Program-made: the position numbers and the translations under genes
Shown: positions 33,516-42,240 of the stretch, one piece after another
Layout: every line of letters begins with the position of its first letter
Position numbering within the stretch: position 1 is the first letter of the stretch
Assembly (NCBI RefSeq): GCF_004353905.1
Contig: NZ_SMOD01000028.1
Span: forward strand, 1-64,000
Source: Paraburkholderia guartelaensis
Lineage (GTDB): Bacteria; Pseudomonadota; Gammaproteobacteria; Burkholderiales; Burkholderiaceae
DNA: 64,000 nucleotides
Direction of reading: 5' to 3'
Notes under the pieces: model-generated
Databases searched by the model: none
The model's input: the letters and a program-made list of their open reading frames with translations, nothing else
What the model was told of the DNA's origin: nothing

Positions 33516-34406
33516 ATGAGCCGAAACCTCGATCTCGATCTGATCCGTACCTTCGTGACCGTCGCCGATAGCGGCAGCATGACCGTCGCCGCGAATCTGC
33601 TGCACATGACGCAAGGCGCCGTGAGCCAGCAGGTAAAGCGTCTCGAAGACGGACTCGATTGCCTGCTGTTCGTGCGCAAGACGCGCAAGCTGGAACTGTC
33701 GCGCCATGGCGAGCAATTTCTCGTGAAGGCGCGCCAGCTGCTGCGGCTGAACGACGAAATCTGGGCCGACATGACCGGCGGGCCGCTGCGCGGCAGCCTG
33801 CGCGTGGGCGTGCCGTACGATCTCGTGACACTGCTCGCGCCCGCGATGAAGGCGTTCGCGCAAGCGCATCCGCAAGTGGAAATTTCGCTTGTGTGCGCGG
33901 CGTCGCCGGAGTTGAGCGAAGCGGTGAATAGCGGCCGCGTGGATGTGTCGCTGGTCGAATATGTCGCGAGCGAAGCCGAAGGCGAAGTGGTCCGCATCGA
34001 GCCGTTGGTGTGGGTCAAGGGGCGCGGCAGCGATGCCTCGCAGAAGCGGCCGTTGCCGCTGTCGATGGTGGACGAACGCTGTGCGTTCCGGGCGGTCGTG
34101 CTCGGCGCGCTCGCGGACGAGGGCATTGCGTGGCGCACCGTATTCGAGAGCGGCACCATCGAGGCGACCGCTGCGACGGTGCGTGCGGGTCTCGCGATTA
34201 CGACCTGGCTCGCCTGCACGGTGCCGGCGGACCTGGAGACGCTTACGCCTGACGCAGCCGGCTTGCCCGTGCTGCCTCCGTTCGCGATAAGTCTGCGATT
34301 GCCCGCGACGGTTCAGCCCGCGGCGCAGGAATTCGCACGCCACGTACGCGAATCGATGTCGAACGACGCAGGCACTCGCCGCGCGCAGCTTGCGAGCGTT
34401 GCGTGA
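33516..34406 (+). CDS. LysR-type regulator divergent from LysE exporter
   Basis: A 296-residue transcription factor. The winged helix-turn-helix covers about residues 5-62 (LIRTFVTVADSGSMTVAANL, GAVSQQVKRLEDGL). The effector-binding domain starts at LRGSLRVGVPYDL. LysR proteins of this layout usually sense a small molecule and activate a divergent gene, here the LysE-type exporter, whose cargo is therefore the likely inducer. The ATG at 33516 is chosen since it starts the family domain; an in-frame ATG at 33486 would overlap the promoter dyad. Confidence 0.88.
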   Translation: MSRNLDLDLIRTFVTVADSGSMTVAANLLHMTQGAVSQQVKRLEDGLDCLLFVRKTRKLELSRHGEQFLVKARQLLRLNDEIWADMTGGPLRGSLRVGVPYDLVTLLAPAMKAFAQAHPQVEISLVCAASPELSEAVNSGRVDVSLVEYVASEAEGEVVRIEPLVWVKGRGSDASQKRPLPLSMVDERCAFRAVVLGALADEGIAWRTVFESGTIEATAATVRAGLAITTWLACTVPADLETLTPDAAGLPVLPPFAISLRLPATVQPAAQEFARHVRESMSNDAGTRRAQLASVA

Positions 34407-34427
34407 CGGATTACGGTTGCCGCGAAT

Positions 34428-35318
34428 CTACAAGCGCTGCGGCAGCGCATCTGTAAAGAAGTCGGTGATCAGGCGCACGCGCGCGGGCACGAAGCGCCGC
34501 CTCGGCCAGACGATGCTGACATCACGGGCGTCCCCGATGAAGTCGTCCAGCACGGTCACGATGTCGGGATGCTTGAGTTCGTCGGTCAGCGAGAGCTTCG
34601 CGAAGAGACCGATTCCCACACCCGCGAGCACGGCCGATCGGATCGTCTCGACACTATTCGACGACAGGTTGCCTCGCACCGGTACGCTGAACCGGCCTCG
34701 CGGCCCCTGAAACGGCCAGTTCGCCGATTCCATCAGACCGCCGTAGACGAGGCAATTGTGATCGGCGAGTTCCGCAGGATCCTTCGGTATGCCGTGTTGC
34801 TCGAAATAGCGACGCGATCCGACGCAGACCAGCGGGGTGCTGGCAATCGGCTTCACGACCGAATCCGGATCGTTGACGGTGCCCACCCGAATCGCGAGAT
34901 CGATTCGATCTTCCACCATGTCGCGTACGAAATCCGACAACACGAGATCGACCTGAAGACCCGGATGGCGTGACAGCAGTTCGGGAATGAGGGGGAGAAC
35001 GTGCAGACGGCCGAACGTGGAGGCGCAGGCGATGCGGACCAGGCCCGTGACATCCAGCGTGCTGCTGCTCAGTTCGCTGTCGGCTACCGCGATCTCGTCC
35101 AGCAACGGCTTGGTCCGCTCGTAGTATTTCTGCCCCTGGTCCGTCAAGGTCACGCTGCGTGTGCTCCGGTTCAAGAGCATCACGCCGAGGCGCTTTTCCA
35201 GCGCGCCGATCGCCTTGCTGATGGCGGACTGTGAATCGCCGGTTCTACGCGCCGCGGCGGAAAAACCACCCGCTTCGACAACGGCGATGAAGGCGTTCAA
35301 TTCATGAAACCGATCCAT
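34428..35318 (-). CDS. LysR-type regulator divergent from SDR gene
   Basis: A 296-residue regulator with an N-terminal winged helix-turn-helix (FHELNAFIAVVEAGGFSAAA, QSAISKAIGALEKRLGVMLL) and a substrate-binding domain with the LRTR-like block near LVRIACASTFGRLHVLPL. It belongs to the CrgA/DsdC-like group often seen beside oxidoreductases. The ATG at 35318 fits the domain start; the track of codons further upstream to 35384 would cover the palindromic operator. It likely binds that palindrome (35362-35384) and controls the SDR and, through the copied site at 31475, the Old Yellow Enzyme. Confidence 0.88.
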   Translation of the reverse strand: MDRFHELNAFIAVVEAGGFSAAARRTGDSQSAISKAIGALEKRLGVMLLNRSTRSVTLTDQGQKYYERTKPLLDEIAVADSELSSSTLDVTGLVRIACASTFGRLHVLPLIPELLSRHPGLQVDLVLSDFVRDMVEDRIDLAIRVGTVNDPDSVVKPIASTPLVCVGSRRYFEQHGIPKDPAELADHNCLVYGGLMESANWPFQGPRGRFSVPVRGNLSSNSVETIRSAVLAGVGIGLFAKLSLTDELKHPDIVTVLDDFIGDARDVSIVWPRRRFVPARVRLITDFFTDALPQRL

Positions 35319-35361
35319 TGCATCGCTCTCGTGAGACCCATTCTCTTGAAGAATAGATCTC

Positions 35362-35384
35362 ATGATAACTCCGCTAATTATCAT
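35362..35384 (+). promoter_or_regulatory. Palindromic operator between LysR and SDR genes
   Basis: ATGATAA (35362-35368) and TTATCAT (35378-35384) form a perfect 7-bp inverted repeat around 9 nt. It lies 43 nt from the LysR start and 56 nt from the SDR start. Size and position are those of a LysR binding site. A diverged copy is at 31475-31497. Confidence 0.6.
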
Positions 35385-35440
35385 TCGTTGGGCCGGTAAT
35401 TACGATGTCAATACCGTTCACCAACAGGCAGAAGGTTCCA

Positions 35441-36181
35441 ATGTCCACTCTCACAGGCAAGGTTGCCGTCATTAGCGGCGCAACGACGGGTATCGGCTTG
35501 GCGATCGCCCAGCGGTTCGTCGCCGAAGGCGCTCACGTCTTTATCTTCGGCCGTCGGCAAGGCCCGCTCGATGAGGCCGTCAAACTGATCGGACGCAACG
35601 TCACCGCTATCCAGGCCGACGCCGCGAATCTCGATGACCTCGACCGCGTCGCCGCGGCGGTCAGGGAAGAAAAGGGTGTCGTCGACATCATCGTGTCGAA
35701 CGCGGGCTTTACCGAGCAGGCGTCGATCGACACCATCACGCCAGAACATTTCGACAAGGCATTCAACCTCATGGCGCGCGGCCCGGTTTTTCTGGTGCAG
35801 AAACTGCTGCCGATGATGACGGGAGGTGGATCGATCATCCTGGTTTCTTCGGCCATACACGTCATGGGCATTCCGGGGCACACCGCCTACGCGGCGACCA
35901 AGGCTGCGTTGCGTTCCTATGCTCGCACCTGGGCCGCCGAATTCAAGGACCGCGGCATTCGCGTCAACATGCTCAGCCCTGGCGTCACCGATACGCCGAT
36001 TCTGGACGGACAGTCGGCGACACGCGAGGAACTGGTGAGCATGTACCAGAGCATGGTCCCGCTCGGCCGGCTCGCCCGTGCCGAGGAAATGGCCAGCGCG
36101 GCACTCTATCTCGCCTCCGAACAGAGTTCCTATATGACGGGCGCGGATCTGATGAATGACGGCGGCATCGGCCAGGTCTGA
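35441..36181 (+). CDS. Short-chain dehydrogenase/reductase (SDR)
   Basis: A 246-residue NAD(P)-dependent oxidoreductase of the classical SDR type. The dinucleotide motif is SGATTGIG near residue 12, the structural motif SNAGF near 86, the catalytic serine in LVSSAIH near 136, and Tyr-Lys in YAATK at 150-154. NAD(P) preference leans to NADP because arginines follow strand 2 (FGRRQ). The substrate is unknown. It has no classical Shine-Dalgarno but GCAGAAGG lies 9 nt upstream of the ATG. The next gene begins 53 nt later and is likely co-transcribed. Confidence 0.93.
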   Translation: MSTLTGKVAVISGATTGIGLAIAQRFVAEGAHVFIFGRRQGPLDEAVKLIGRNVTAIQADAANLDDLDRVAAAVREEKGVVDIIVSNAGFTEQASIDTITPEHFDKAFNLMARGPVFLVQKLLPMMTGGGSIILVSSAIHVMGIPGHTAYAATKAALRSYARTWAAEFKDRGIRVNMLSPGVTDTPILDGQSATREELVSMYQSMVPLGRLARAEEMASAALYLASEQSSYMTGADLMNDGGIGQV

Positions 36182-36234
36182 GGACCGAGGCTCGCGATCC
36201 ACCTAAGTGACCCTTCTCTTATAGAGGATGACTA

Positions 36235-36840
36235 ATGGAAAATTCAATGAGCTACGCAATCATCGGGCTTGGCAGCATCGGCACGGCCATCGCGCAGGCA
36301 TTCGCCGATCAGGGCATCAGAGTCGCCGTGGCAGGCAGGCGCCCGGTCGACGCGCTCGCTGCGCGGATCGGGCCGTCGGTCGTTCCTCAGCGGATCGAGG
36401 ATGCGATCGAGGCTGACGTTGTCATCCTGGCTGTCCCCTTCGGCGCACACGAGGATGTCTCACGGGTCGCCAAGAGCTGGCAGGGGAAGATAGTGATCGA
36501 CGCAATGAACGCGTACGGCGTCCCTGTGAAGGAGTTGGACGGGTTGCCTTCGAGCGCTGCAGTTGCAAAGTCGTTTCCGGGAGCGAAGCTGGTGAAGGCC
36601 TTCAACCATCTGCCCGCAGCCACTCTGGCACAGGGGCCGACGACGCCGCATGGCGGGCGGCGGGTCGTGTTCGTCTCCAGCAATGACGACGCGGCTAGTG
36701 CCACGGTGTCGGCCCTCGTCGACCGGCTGGGGTTCGCGCCGGTCGAACTCGGCAAGATCGGCGAGGGCGGGCTCCTCGTCCAGGCACGCGGCGACACGTG
36801 GGCCCAGCTTATTTTCCAGGATCTGGTCAAGTTCGACTGA
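36235..36840 (+). CDS. NADPH-dependent F420 reductase-like protein
   Basis: A 201-residue Rossmann protein. It opens with a nucleotide-binding loop YAIIGLGSIGTAIAQAF and an NADP-type arginine pair (VAGRRPVD), then DVVILAVPFGAHEDV, KIVIDAMNAYG and VKAFNHLPA, which are typical of the F420:NADP oxidoreductase/NADP_Rossmann group. Since Burkholderiaceae generally lack F420, a different hydride partner is more likely. GAGGATG before the ATG gives a fair ribosome binding site. It follows the SDR in the same direction, so both may act on one substrate. Confidence 0.8.
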   Translation: MENSMSYAIIGLGSIGTAIAQAFADQGIRVAVAGRRPVDALAARIGPSVVPQRIEDAIEADVVILAVPFGAHEDVSRVAKSWQGKIVIDAMNAYGVPVKELDGLPSSAAVAKSFPGAKLVKAFNHLPAATLAQGPTTPHGGRRVVFVSSNDDAASATVSALVDRLGFAPVELGKIGEGGLLVQARGDTWAQLIFQDLVKFD

Positions 36841-36888
36841 AGTTCGGCCGAACGGTCGCGCGCTATCGCGCTTGCGCGCGACCATGGC

Positions 36889-37386
36889 TCACTGTACGGC
36901 GTCCGGCTGTGCCCGAAGCTTGTCCTTGATTGCCGTCAGGCAGTTCGTGAACTGGGTGCGAAGTCCCACGGAGTTGCCGCTCGGTGCGGCAAGGCTGTCG
37001 GTTGTCACAGTCCATCCGTCAGCCGTACGGGAAACATCGAGTTCGAAGTACTCGGCCGATTCGCTATCCAGGACCACCGACTCACGAAAACTACCCTTTG
37101 CCGAACGAATGACCGCCTCGCAGGCCTGTTGGAGCCGGGCTGGAGCATGAGCGGACAAACCGGGTGAGCCGTCGCGAAACGGGACCGCGCCGTACATGCG
37201 GAACGCCTCGAACTGCGCTGGCATTGCGGCTGTGACGAACTGGATGTCCGAATCCGAAACGGCATCTCCGCATCCCGCCAGGATGGCGACGAAAGCTGCG
37301 AGCGTGACGCGAGCGCAATCGCGCTTGAAAGTCAGTTCTTGGTCCCTGCCTGCTCGCAGTCTCTGCGCAAACGTTAGCGTTTTCAT
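36889..37386 (-). CDS. Putative lipoprotein of unknown function
   Basis: A 165-residue protein. The N-terminus is basic, then a hydrophobic run VTLAAFVAILAGC ends in a lipobox (LAGC, Cys about 36), so it is likely lipidated. The signal sequence is longer than usual because about 20 residues come before the hydrophobic core. The mature part has no motif I recognise (VTAAMPAQFEAFRMYGAVPF, TQFTNCLTAIKDKL). It lies alone between the F420-like gene and argC. A longer reading frame upstream adds a basic low-complexity extension and is rejected. Confidence 0.55.
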   Translation of the reverse strand: MKTLTFAQRLRAGRDQELTFKRDCARVTLAAFVAILAGCGDAVSDSDIQFVTAAMPAQFEAFRMYGAVPFRDGSPGLSAHAPARLQQACEAVIRSAKGSFRESVVLDSESAEYFELDVSRTADGWTVTTDSLAAPSGNSVGLRTQFTNCLTAIKDKLRAQPDAVQ

Positions 37387-37578
37387 CTCCAACGGGCCAG
37401 CCTCGATGTAAGAATTAGTATTACGGCGTGCGTTATGCATATATTTATCGAGGTTAACCCTGGCATTGCGTGTGCTGGGTCGACGAGTGGCGCAAACCAT
37501 GCGCGTGTTTGCGCGACCCGAATGACCAGATTGGCTCGGCATAGGGGACGGCCGACCTTTAGCTCGAGCCATCGGCCA

Positions 37579-38508
37579 CTATTGCCGCGCGAGCATGAGG
37601 TTCAGGTTCTGAACCGCAGCGCCGGATGCGCCTTTGCCAAGATTGTCGAAGACCGCGGACAGCAGGACGTGCCCGTGTTCAGCGTCATGAAATACGCTTA
37701 ATTGCATGTCGTTCGTGCCGTTCAGCGCCTGCGGATCCAGGTGTTTTAAGGCACTCGATTCGTGCAGCGGCAGGACTCGTACGTGAGTCGCCTCGGCATA
37801 GTGGCGTGCGAGGCATGCGTGTAACGTGGCGCCATCCACGCCGGGTGCCAGCAGCCGCAACGCCAGCGGCACCGTCAGCACGATGCCCTGGCGGAACGCA
37901 CCGTACGCAGGGACAAAAATGGGACGCTGGGCAAGCGAGGCGTGCTGCTGAATCTCCGGCGTGTGCTTGTGCGCGAGCTCCAGGCCATAGACCTGGTATG
38001 AAGGCGCGTTGGCAGCTCCCGGTCCCTCATGTTCCTCCACGCCGGCACGCCCGCGTCCGGAGTAGCCGGATACCGCATGAATGCTGATCGGGTAATTGCC
38101 CGGTATGAGCCCGGCCTGCACCAACGGACGCAGCAGGCCAACGGCACCGGTCGGATAGCAACCAGGATTGGTGACCCGACGTGCGTTCGCAATTTGCTCA
38201 GCCTGCCCCTGCGTCATTTCCGGAAAACCGTAAGTCCAGTCCGGTTGTGTGCGGTGGGCGGAGCTTGCGTCGATAACCCGGACGGCGGGATTGACAATGG
38301 CGCCCACTGCCTCGCGCGCGGCGGCATCCGGCAAACAGAGGATGGCGATGTCGCAGGCGTTAATGGCTTCTGCGCGACGCCGCGAATCCTTGCGCTCCGC
38401 GGCGGCAAGTGTGAACAGTGTGATGTCGGTCCGGTTGCGCAGCCGGTCGTGGATTTGCAGCCCGGTGGTGCCTTGATCGCCGTCGATGAAAACTACGGGA
38501 GAGCTCAT
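37579..38508 (-). CDS. argC: N-acetyl-gamma-glutamyl-phosphate reductase, short type
   Basis: A 309-residue NADP enzyme reducing N-acetylglutamyl phosphate to the semialdehyde in arginine synthesis. The nucleotide loop is VVFIDGDQGTTGLQIHDRL at the N-terminus. The catalytic cysteine is in VTNPGCYPTGAV (Cys 117), with the substrate loop VSGYSGRGRAG. It belongs to the shorter type 2 subfamily. No other arg gene is near; instead a LysR gene is divergent with an operator dyad between. This suggests separate, metabolite-controlled expression, perhaps of a second copy alongside the main argC. Convergence with nothing; next gene is the lipoprotein. Confidence 0.93.
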   Translation of the reverse strand: MSSPVVFIDGDQGTTGLQIHDRLRNRTDITLFTLAAAERKDSRRRAEAINACDIAILCLPDAAAREAVGAIVNPAVRVIDASSAHRTQPDWTYGFPEMTQGQAEQIANARRVTNPGCYPTGAVGLLRPLVQAGLIPGNYPISIHAVSGYSGRGRAGVEEHEGPGAANAPSYQVYGLELAHKHTPEIQQHASLAQRPIFVPAYGAFRQGIVLTVPLALRLLAPGVDGATLHACLARHYAEATHVRVLPLHESSALKHLDPQALNGTNDMQLSVFHDAEHGHVLLSAVFDNLGKGASGAAVQNLNLMLARQ

Positions 38509-38617
38509 ACGTGGATGACTCCGCTGACAGAGGGTTGGAACAGTTAAACCGAGGTAAAACGAGCCCTATGTTGCGCGGACGGCTAGAATAGAGAAAGTTG
38601 AATTTCATAACGTAGAC

Positions 38618-38634
38618 ATTCAGTTTTTCTGAAT
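38618..38634. promoter_or_regulatory. LysR operator palindrome between argC and LysR
   Basis: ATTCAG and CTGAAT surround a run of five T bases, a 6-bp perfect palindrome, 12 nt before the LysR start and 109 nt before the argC start. The site fits negative autoregulation and control of argC. Confidence 0.5.
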
Positions 38635-38646
38635 CTGGACGCCGTC

Positions 38647-39531
38647 ATGCGAGAGATCAGCCTGGACCGGTTGCGCACTCTGGTCGCCGTTACCGACCGT
38701 GGTTCATTTGCCGATGCGGCGCGTGCATTGCACCTGGCGCCGCCAACGGTCAGCCTCCACATCGCCGAACTCGAAGACCGCGTTGGGGCTCCACTCCTGT
38801 TACGCAAGCGCGGACATGTGGGGCCGACGTCGGTAGGCGAGGTGCTGGTGGAGCGCGCGCGCCGGCTGCTGGCCGACGCGGAACAGGCGTTAGACGATAT
38901 TCAACGCCAGGTAGAGGGGCTTGAAGGGCGTGCACGTCTCGGTGCATCCACGGGCGTGATCGCGCACCTGCTGCCGCAAGCTTTAGAGGTGCTGCGCGAG
39001 CACCATCCCGCCATCGACATTCAGATCGCGGTTCTGACTTCGCAAGAGACCCTGTCGCGGCTGGCGGATGGAACGCTGGATGTCGGGCTGGTCGCGCTGC
39101 CTCAGCCCCCGGTGGCTGGGCTCGTGATAAAGCCCTGGCGCCGCGACCCGGTGATGGCCTTTGTGCCGGCGCATTGGCGGTGTCCGGCCCGCGTTACCCC
39201 TGAATGGCTCGCCGCCCAACCGCTCATTCTCAATGACGCGACCACGCGTCTCTCGCGTCTGACTGTGGAGTGGTTCGCGACCGGAGGGCACCATCCTGCG
39301 CCGCGCATTCAGCTCAACTACAACGACGCGATCAAGAGCCTCGTAGCGGCAGGCTACGGCGCAGCGCTGTTGCCCCATGAGGCCACTACGCCATTACCGG
39401 ACGAGCGCATTGTCATGCGTCCGCTGCGCCCGGCGTTGTGGCGACGGCTCGGTATTGCACATCGCGCGGGGTACGTTGAGCGTTCCACGCAACACGTACT
39501 CGATGTGCTGTGGGATTTGCGATTGGCGTAG
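38647..39531 (+). CDS. LysR-type regulator divergent from argC
   Basis: A 294-residue transcription factor with winged helix-turn-helix at residues 3-62 (SLDRLRTLVAVTDRGSFADA, PTVSLHIAELEDRVGAPLLL) and an effector domain from about residue 92. Positioned divergent to argC with a palindrome between, it probably controls argC in response to an arginine-pathway metabolite or another ligand. It ends 7 nt before the convergent YunG-like gene, leaving almost no room for a terminator. Confidence 0.88.
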   Translation: MREISLDRLRTLVAVTDRGSFADAARALHLAPPTVSLHIAELEDRVGAPLLLRKRGHVGPTSVGEVLVERARRLLADAEQALDDIQRQVEGLEGRARLGASTGVIAHLLPQALEVLREHHPAIDIQIAVLTSQETLSRLADGTLDVGLVALPQPPVAGLVIKPWRRDPVMAFVPAHWRCPARVTPEWLAAQPLILNDATTRLSRLTVEWFATGGHHPAPRIQLNYNDAIKSLVAAGYGAALLPHEATTPLPDERIVMRPLRPALWRRLGIAHRAGYVERSTQHVLDVLWDLRLA

Positions 39532-39538
39532 GCGTTGT

Positions 39539-39904
39539 CTATTTGCCGCGTTTCAGTCTCGCAGTCAGCAGCGCATATTTTTCCTGCGAGGTGTCCGCTA
39601 ACGCCGCTTCGCGAGTGGAAGGCGTATCGTCATACGGCACCGGTTCGGCGAACTGGCTCACCGTGAGATCCCACTTTTTCCCGTCGATTAGATTGTAGAA
39701 GTGCGTGCCGCCCGACGTCTGCGTCGTGAGAATGTCGCCACCGAAATAGTCATGCACGACGAGCGCGGTGACGCTGCAATGATTCTGCGCTGGATTCGAT
39801 GCTGACCAGGCGTGGGTCGGACTTGACGTGTCTCCGGACCATACGCGTGAGATTGCTCTGTACAAGTCGAGGGGCGTCGCAAAGGTCTTCGATACGAGGG
39901 ACAT
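39539..39904 (-). CDS. YunG-like protein
   Basis: A 121-residue protein resembling the YunG family of small proteins with unknown function. Key conserved pieces are the tryptophan-containing SRVWSGDTSSPTHAWS, NPAQNHCSVTALVVHDYFGG with a Cys placed like a catalytic residue, GGTHFYNLIDG, and LTVSQF. The Cys-His-Asp arrangement hints at a cysteine-peptidase-like fold, but this is my inference. The ATG at 39904 follows AGGAAG; the ATG at 39922 has no ribosome binding site. It converges closely with the preceding LysR. Confidence 0.65.
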   Translation of the reverse strand: MSLVSKTFATPLDLYRAISRVWSGDTSSPTHAWSASNPAQNHCSVTALVVHDYFGGDILTTQTSGGTHFYNLIDGKKWDLTVSQFAEPVPYDDTPSTREAALADTSQEKYALLTARLKRGK

Positions 39905-40046
39905 CTGATCTTCCTGTTTCATTGCAAAAAAACCTTGTTCAATGTGAAGGCAACGTCAGACCGACGTCGGAGCAGTGACGGATCGATCCAGTGCGACCAT
40001 CGTAAATCGGCCTCTCGCCAGCAGCGGCTGATTCGAGGTTGGACAC

Positions 40047-40619
40047 TCATTGACCCTCACAGTGTGCCTCTAGCCAGGCGAGCACTTCAGCGGCGTTCTG
40101 ATCGGGCGGAAACACCGGATAGAAAACGTGTTCAATCACGCCGGCGTTGATGACCATCGTCAAGCGCTTCAACAGTGTCATGCCCATAGCAGTGAAGGTC
40201 GGAAGAGAAAGAGCCTTCGTCAATATGAGATGCTCGTCTGACAATAGCGGATAGGGGAGATGCAGACGCTCAACCGCGCCTCTTTGATACGGCGTGTCCT
40301 GCGTTGAGAGTCCGAAGATATGGCTTGCGCCTGCTGCCTTGATGTCGGCGGCGTGATTGCGGAAGGCACACGACTGCGGCGTGCATCCCGGGGCGCCGGG
40401 GATTAAAAGCCATCCGTCTGGCGGCGGCTCGTCCGGAAGTTTTTTTCGTGGGTAGGCGTAAATAACTGCACGGCCCGTGAGACGACTCAGGTCGACCGAG
40501 TCTCCGTCTGTCGAGTTCAACGCTATGCCTGGCACGCGCAGCCCCGTCAGGTGACTTGCCCTCCCGTCGTCGATAGGGGCCGGCATGGTTGACCAGTCGA
40601 TGTCCATCGGATCTTTCAT
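40047..40619 (-). CDS. Peroxiredoxin (BCP/PrxQ-like)
   Basis: A 190-residue thiol peroxidase removing hydrogen or organic peroxides. The active-site motif PGAPGCTPQSCAFRN (Cys 79 peroxidatic, Cys 84 likely resolving) matches the PGCTxxxCxFR form of BCP-type peroxiredoxins. The region IFGLSTQDTPYQRGAVERL resembles the loop before the dimer interface, and VIEHVFYPVFPPDQNA is the usual C-terminal part. The start at 40619 has GAGAG upstream. A longer frame runs upstream but overlaps regulatory sequence. It lies alone; the next gene is YunG-like 142 nt downstream. Confidence 0.85.
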   Translation of the reverse strand: MKDPMDIDWSTMPAPIDDGRASHLTGLRVPGIALNSTDGDSVDLSRLTGRAVIYAYPRKKLPDEPPPDGWLLIPGAPGCTPQSCAFRNHAADIKAAGASHIFGLSTQDTPYQRGAVERLHLPYPLLSDEHLILTKALSLPTFTAMGMTLLKRLTMVINAGVIEHVFYPVFPPDQNAAEVLAWLEAHCEGQ

Positions 40620-41019
40620 GTTTAGCTCTCTCGGTGGCCGACGACAGACGAATCCGCCGATCAGAAAATTTTGGGGCGCCATGCGCAGCTGCGTCTGTTC
40701 GAACCCGTAACGCCCCGGCTCGCGCGTGGCCGTCGCATCTGCCTAACCTGCGTGCCGTACCAGGCATGGGAGCGCGGCCAAGCGGGGCCGCATCGCTTCG
40801 TCCGCGGTGTCCGCGGAAGGATCTGCCCGTGAAATAGTTACAAGATAAGTGTTGACTCTGTCGCGCCCGGCGGGTAATGTGCCGTTCGAAGTTCAAGAAG
40901 TTCGATTGCTGTTCATCAATTGCTCGCTTCCCGGCGGTATTCGTTGTCCTCTCCCTCCTTGAAGCTTCACGCGCTCCGTAACGGAGCAAATTTTCGTTTT
41001 TTTTCCTCAGGGATTCTTC
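40620..41019. other. Leader region of the cold-shock gene
   Basis: 400 nt without a credible gene. The 160 nt directly before the csp start are long for a bacterial leader, as usual for cold-shock genes, where the leader RNA folds differently when cold. There is a poly-T run just before the AGGG ribosome binding site. Confidence 0.5.
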
Positions 41020-41223
41020 ATGGAAACCGGTACCGTTAAGTGGTTCAACGACAGCAAGGGCTTCGGCTTCATCACCCCGGACAAGGGCGGCGACGATTTG
41101 TTCGCTCACTTCTCCGAGATCAGGGCCGACGGCTTCAAGACGCTGGCTGAAAACCAGAAGGTGAGCTTCGAAACGAAGCAAGGCCCGAAGGGTCTGCAAG
41201 CGGCTAACATCAAGCCGCTGTAA
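41020..41223 (+). CDS. Cold-shock protein (CspA family)
   Basis: A 67-residue single-domain OB-fold protein that binds single-stranded RNA and DNA and prevents mRNA folding. RNP1 is KGFGFI and RNP2 is LFAHF, both intact; the protein has the usual start METGTVKWFND. It has a long AT-containing leader typical of cold-shock genes and a GC-rich hairpin 11 nt after the stop. It begins the group csp, small protein, infA paralogue, rpsU, all linked to translation. Confidence 0.97.
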   Translation: METGTVKWFNDSKGFGFITPDKGGDDLFAHFSEIRADGFKTLAENQKVSFETKQGPKGLQAANIKPL

Positions 41224-41234
41224 AGTTTGAAGGG

Positions 41235-41260
41235 CCCGGCATCCGACGACGGACGCCGGG
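41235..41260 (+). terminator. Hairpin after cold-shock gene
   Basis: A 10-bp stem (41235-41244 with 41251-41260) with one mismatch and a 6-nt loop, very GC-rich, directly after the csp stop. T residues are few after it, so termination may be partial. Confidence 0.55.
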
Positions 41261-41501
41261 TTGCAGTGACACCCTCGCGGAGCTTTGTCTCCCAAAGTTG
41301 GCGCAATCGCTCTTCGCTGCACCTGTTCATTCAGCAGCTTGCCAAGCGCCATACGCCTGGTTGCACCTCATTCTCCCCTCTGGCTTCAACGCCCCTTTTC
41401 GCTTTTCGACTGCTTCAGATTCGGCTTGCAATAGCTTTGAATCGGCGCATCCGTGCACTTTTCGCACGGCACGTACGCACTCAAATATCATTAAAATTAA
41501 A

Positions 41502-41726
41502 ATGCAAAACACACAAATTCAATATTACAACGGCTATGCCGTTCAATCCTCGGCGCATCGATTGCCCGACGGTAGCTTTTCATCCAACCTGCTGCTCGAA
41601 CGCATCGATAGCGCGCAAGCCGAAGGCCGCTACCGGTTCTATTCGCTTGATTACTTCAAGAGTGAAGAGCAGGCGTTGCAGCACTCGACCCAGTGGGCAC
41701 GCAACTGGGTCGACACGCGCGGTTAA
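41502..41726 (+). CDS. Small conserved protein of unknown function
   Basis: A 74-residue protein. It has a strand-rich N-terminus (YYNGYAVQSSAHRLPDGSF) and a helix with the pattern RYRFYSLDYFKSEEQAL, ending in NWVDTRG. Similar small proteins recur near cold-shock genes in Burkholderiaceae, from memory, but I cannot name a function. The ATG at 41502 sits in an A-rich stretch without a clear Shine-Dalgarno. Upstream the same frame is open to 41298 but is low in coding character. Confidence 0.55.
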   Translation: MQNTQIQYYNGYAVQSSAHRLPDGSFSSNLLLERIDSAQAEGRYRFYSLDYFKSEEQALQHSTQWARNWVDTRG

Positions 41727-42240
41727 AGGCCACGCCACGGTTCGAAGCACCCAACGTCTCTGAGGCACCAGGGCGGCTGCAACAAAACGCGCCCAACGAT
41801 CACGCGGGATCCCGAACAGCGCATCATCGGCACGCCTGGCTCGCACTACCCCCGCCGATAGCGGCGGAGAAGATGGCGGCCTTCGGTTACAATGTAGGAC
41901 TGGTTCGCTTCGCACAGCGCCGAAACGACGCGTTTTGGCTAGCCGCGAGTCTTTCCTTGATTGATAGTCCAGTGAGGCCGGCAATATCGGCGCGCTGGAC
42001 TGCACGCCCCGACTCGCATCGCACCGGTCTTGCGAGCCCCGCGTCTGACCAATCTCCTTGCCTACCTGATTCGCCGCCCCGGACAGGGCGGTCTCCATGA
42101 CTTCCCGGGCGCAACGGCCGCGCAGCTGTTTTCGTGCCTCCCACTACCACTACCGCGCGGGCGCGTGTCGATCAACGCTTGCGGCTCTTCCTCAACGCGG
42201 CATCCGCGCCCATGTCCCGCAAATTGATAAGGAACCTTGA
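41727..42240. other. Gene-free region before infA paralogue
   Basis: 514 nt with only short open frames, none with a credible start or product. TTACAAT near 41887 could be a -10 element for a transcript running into infA. The region may be a long leader controlling infA and rpsU, but no known riboswitch was recognised. Confidence 0.4.
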
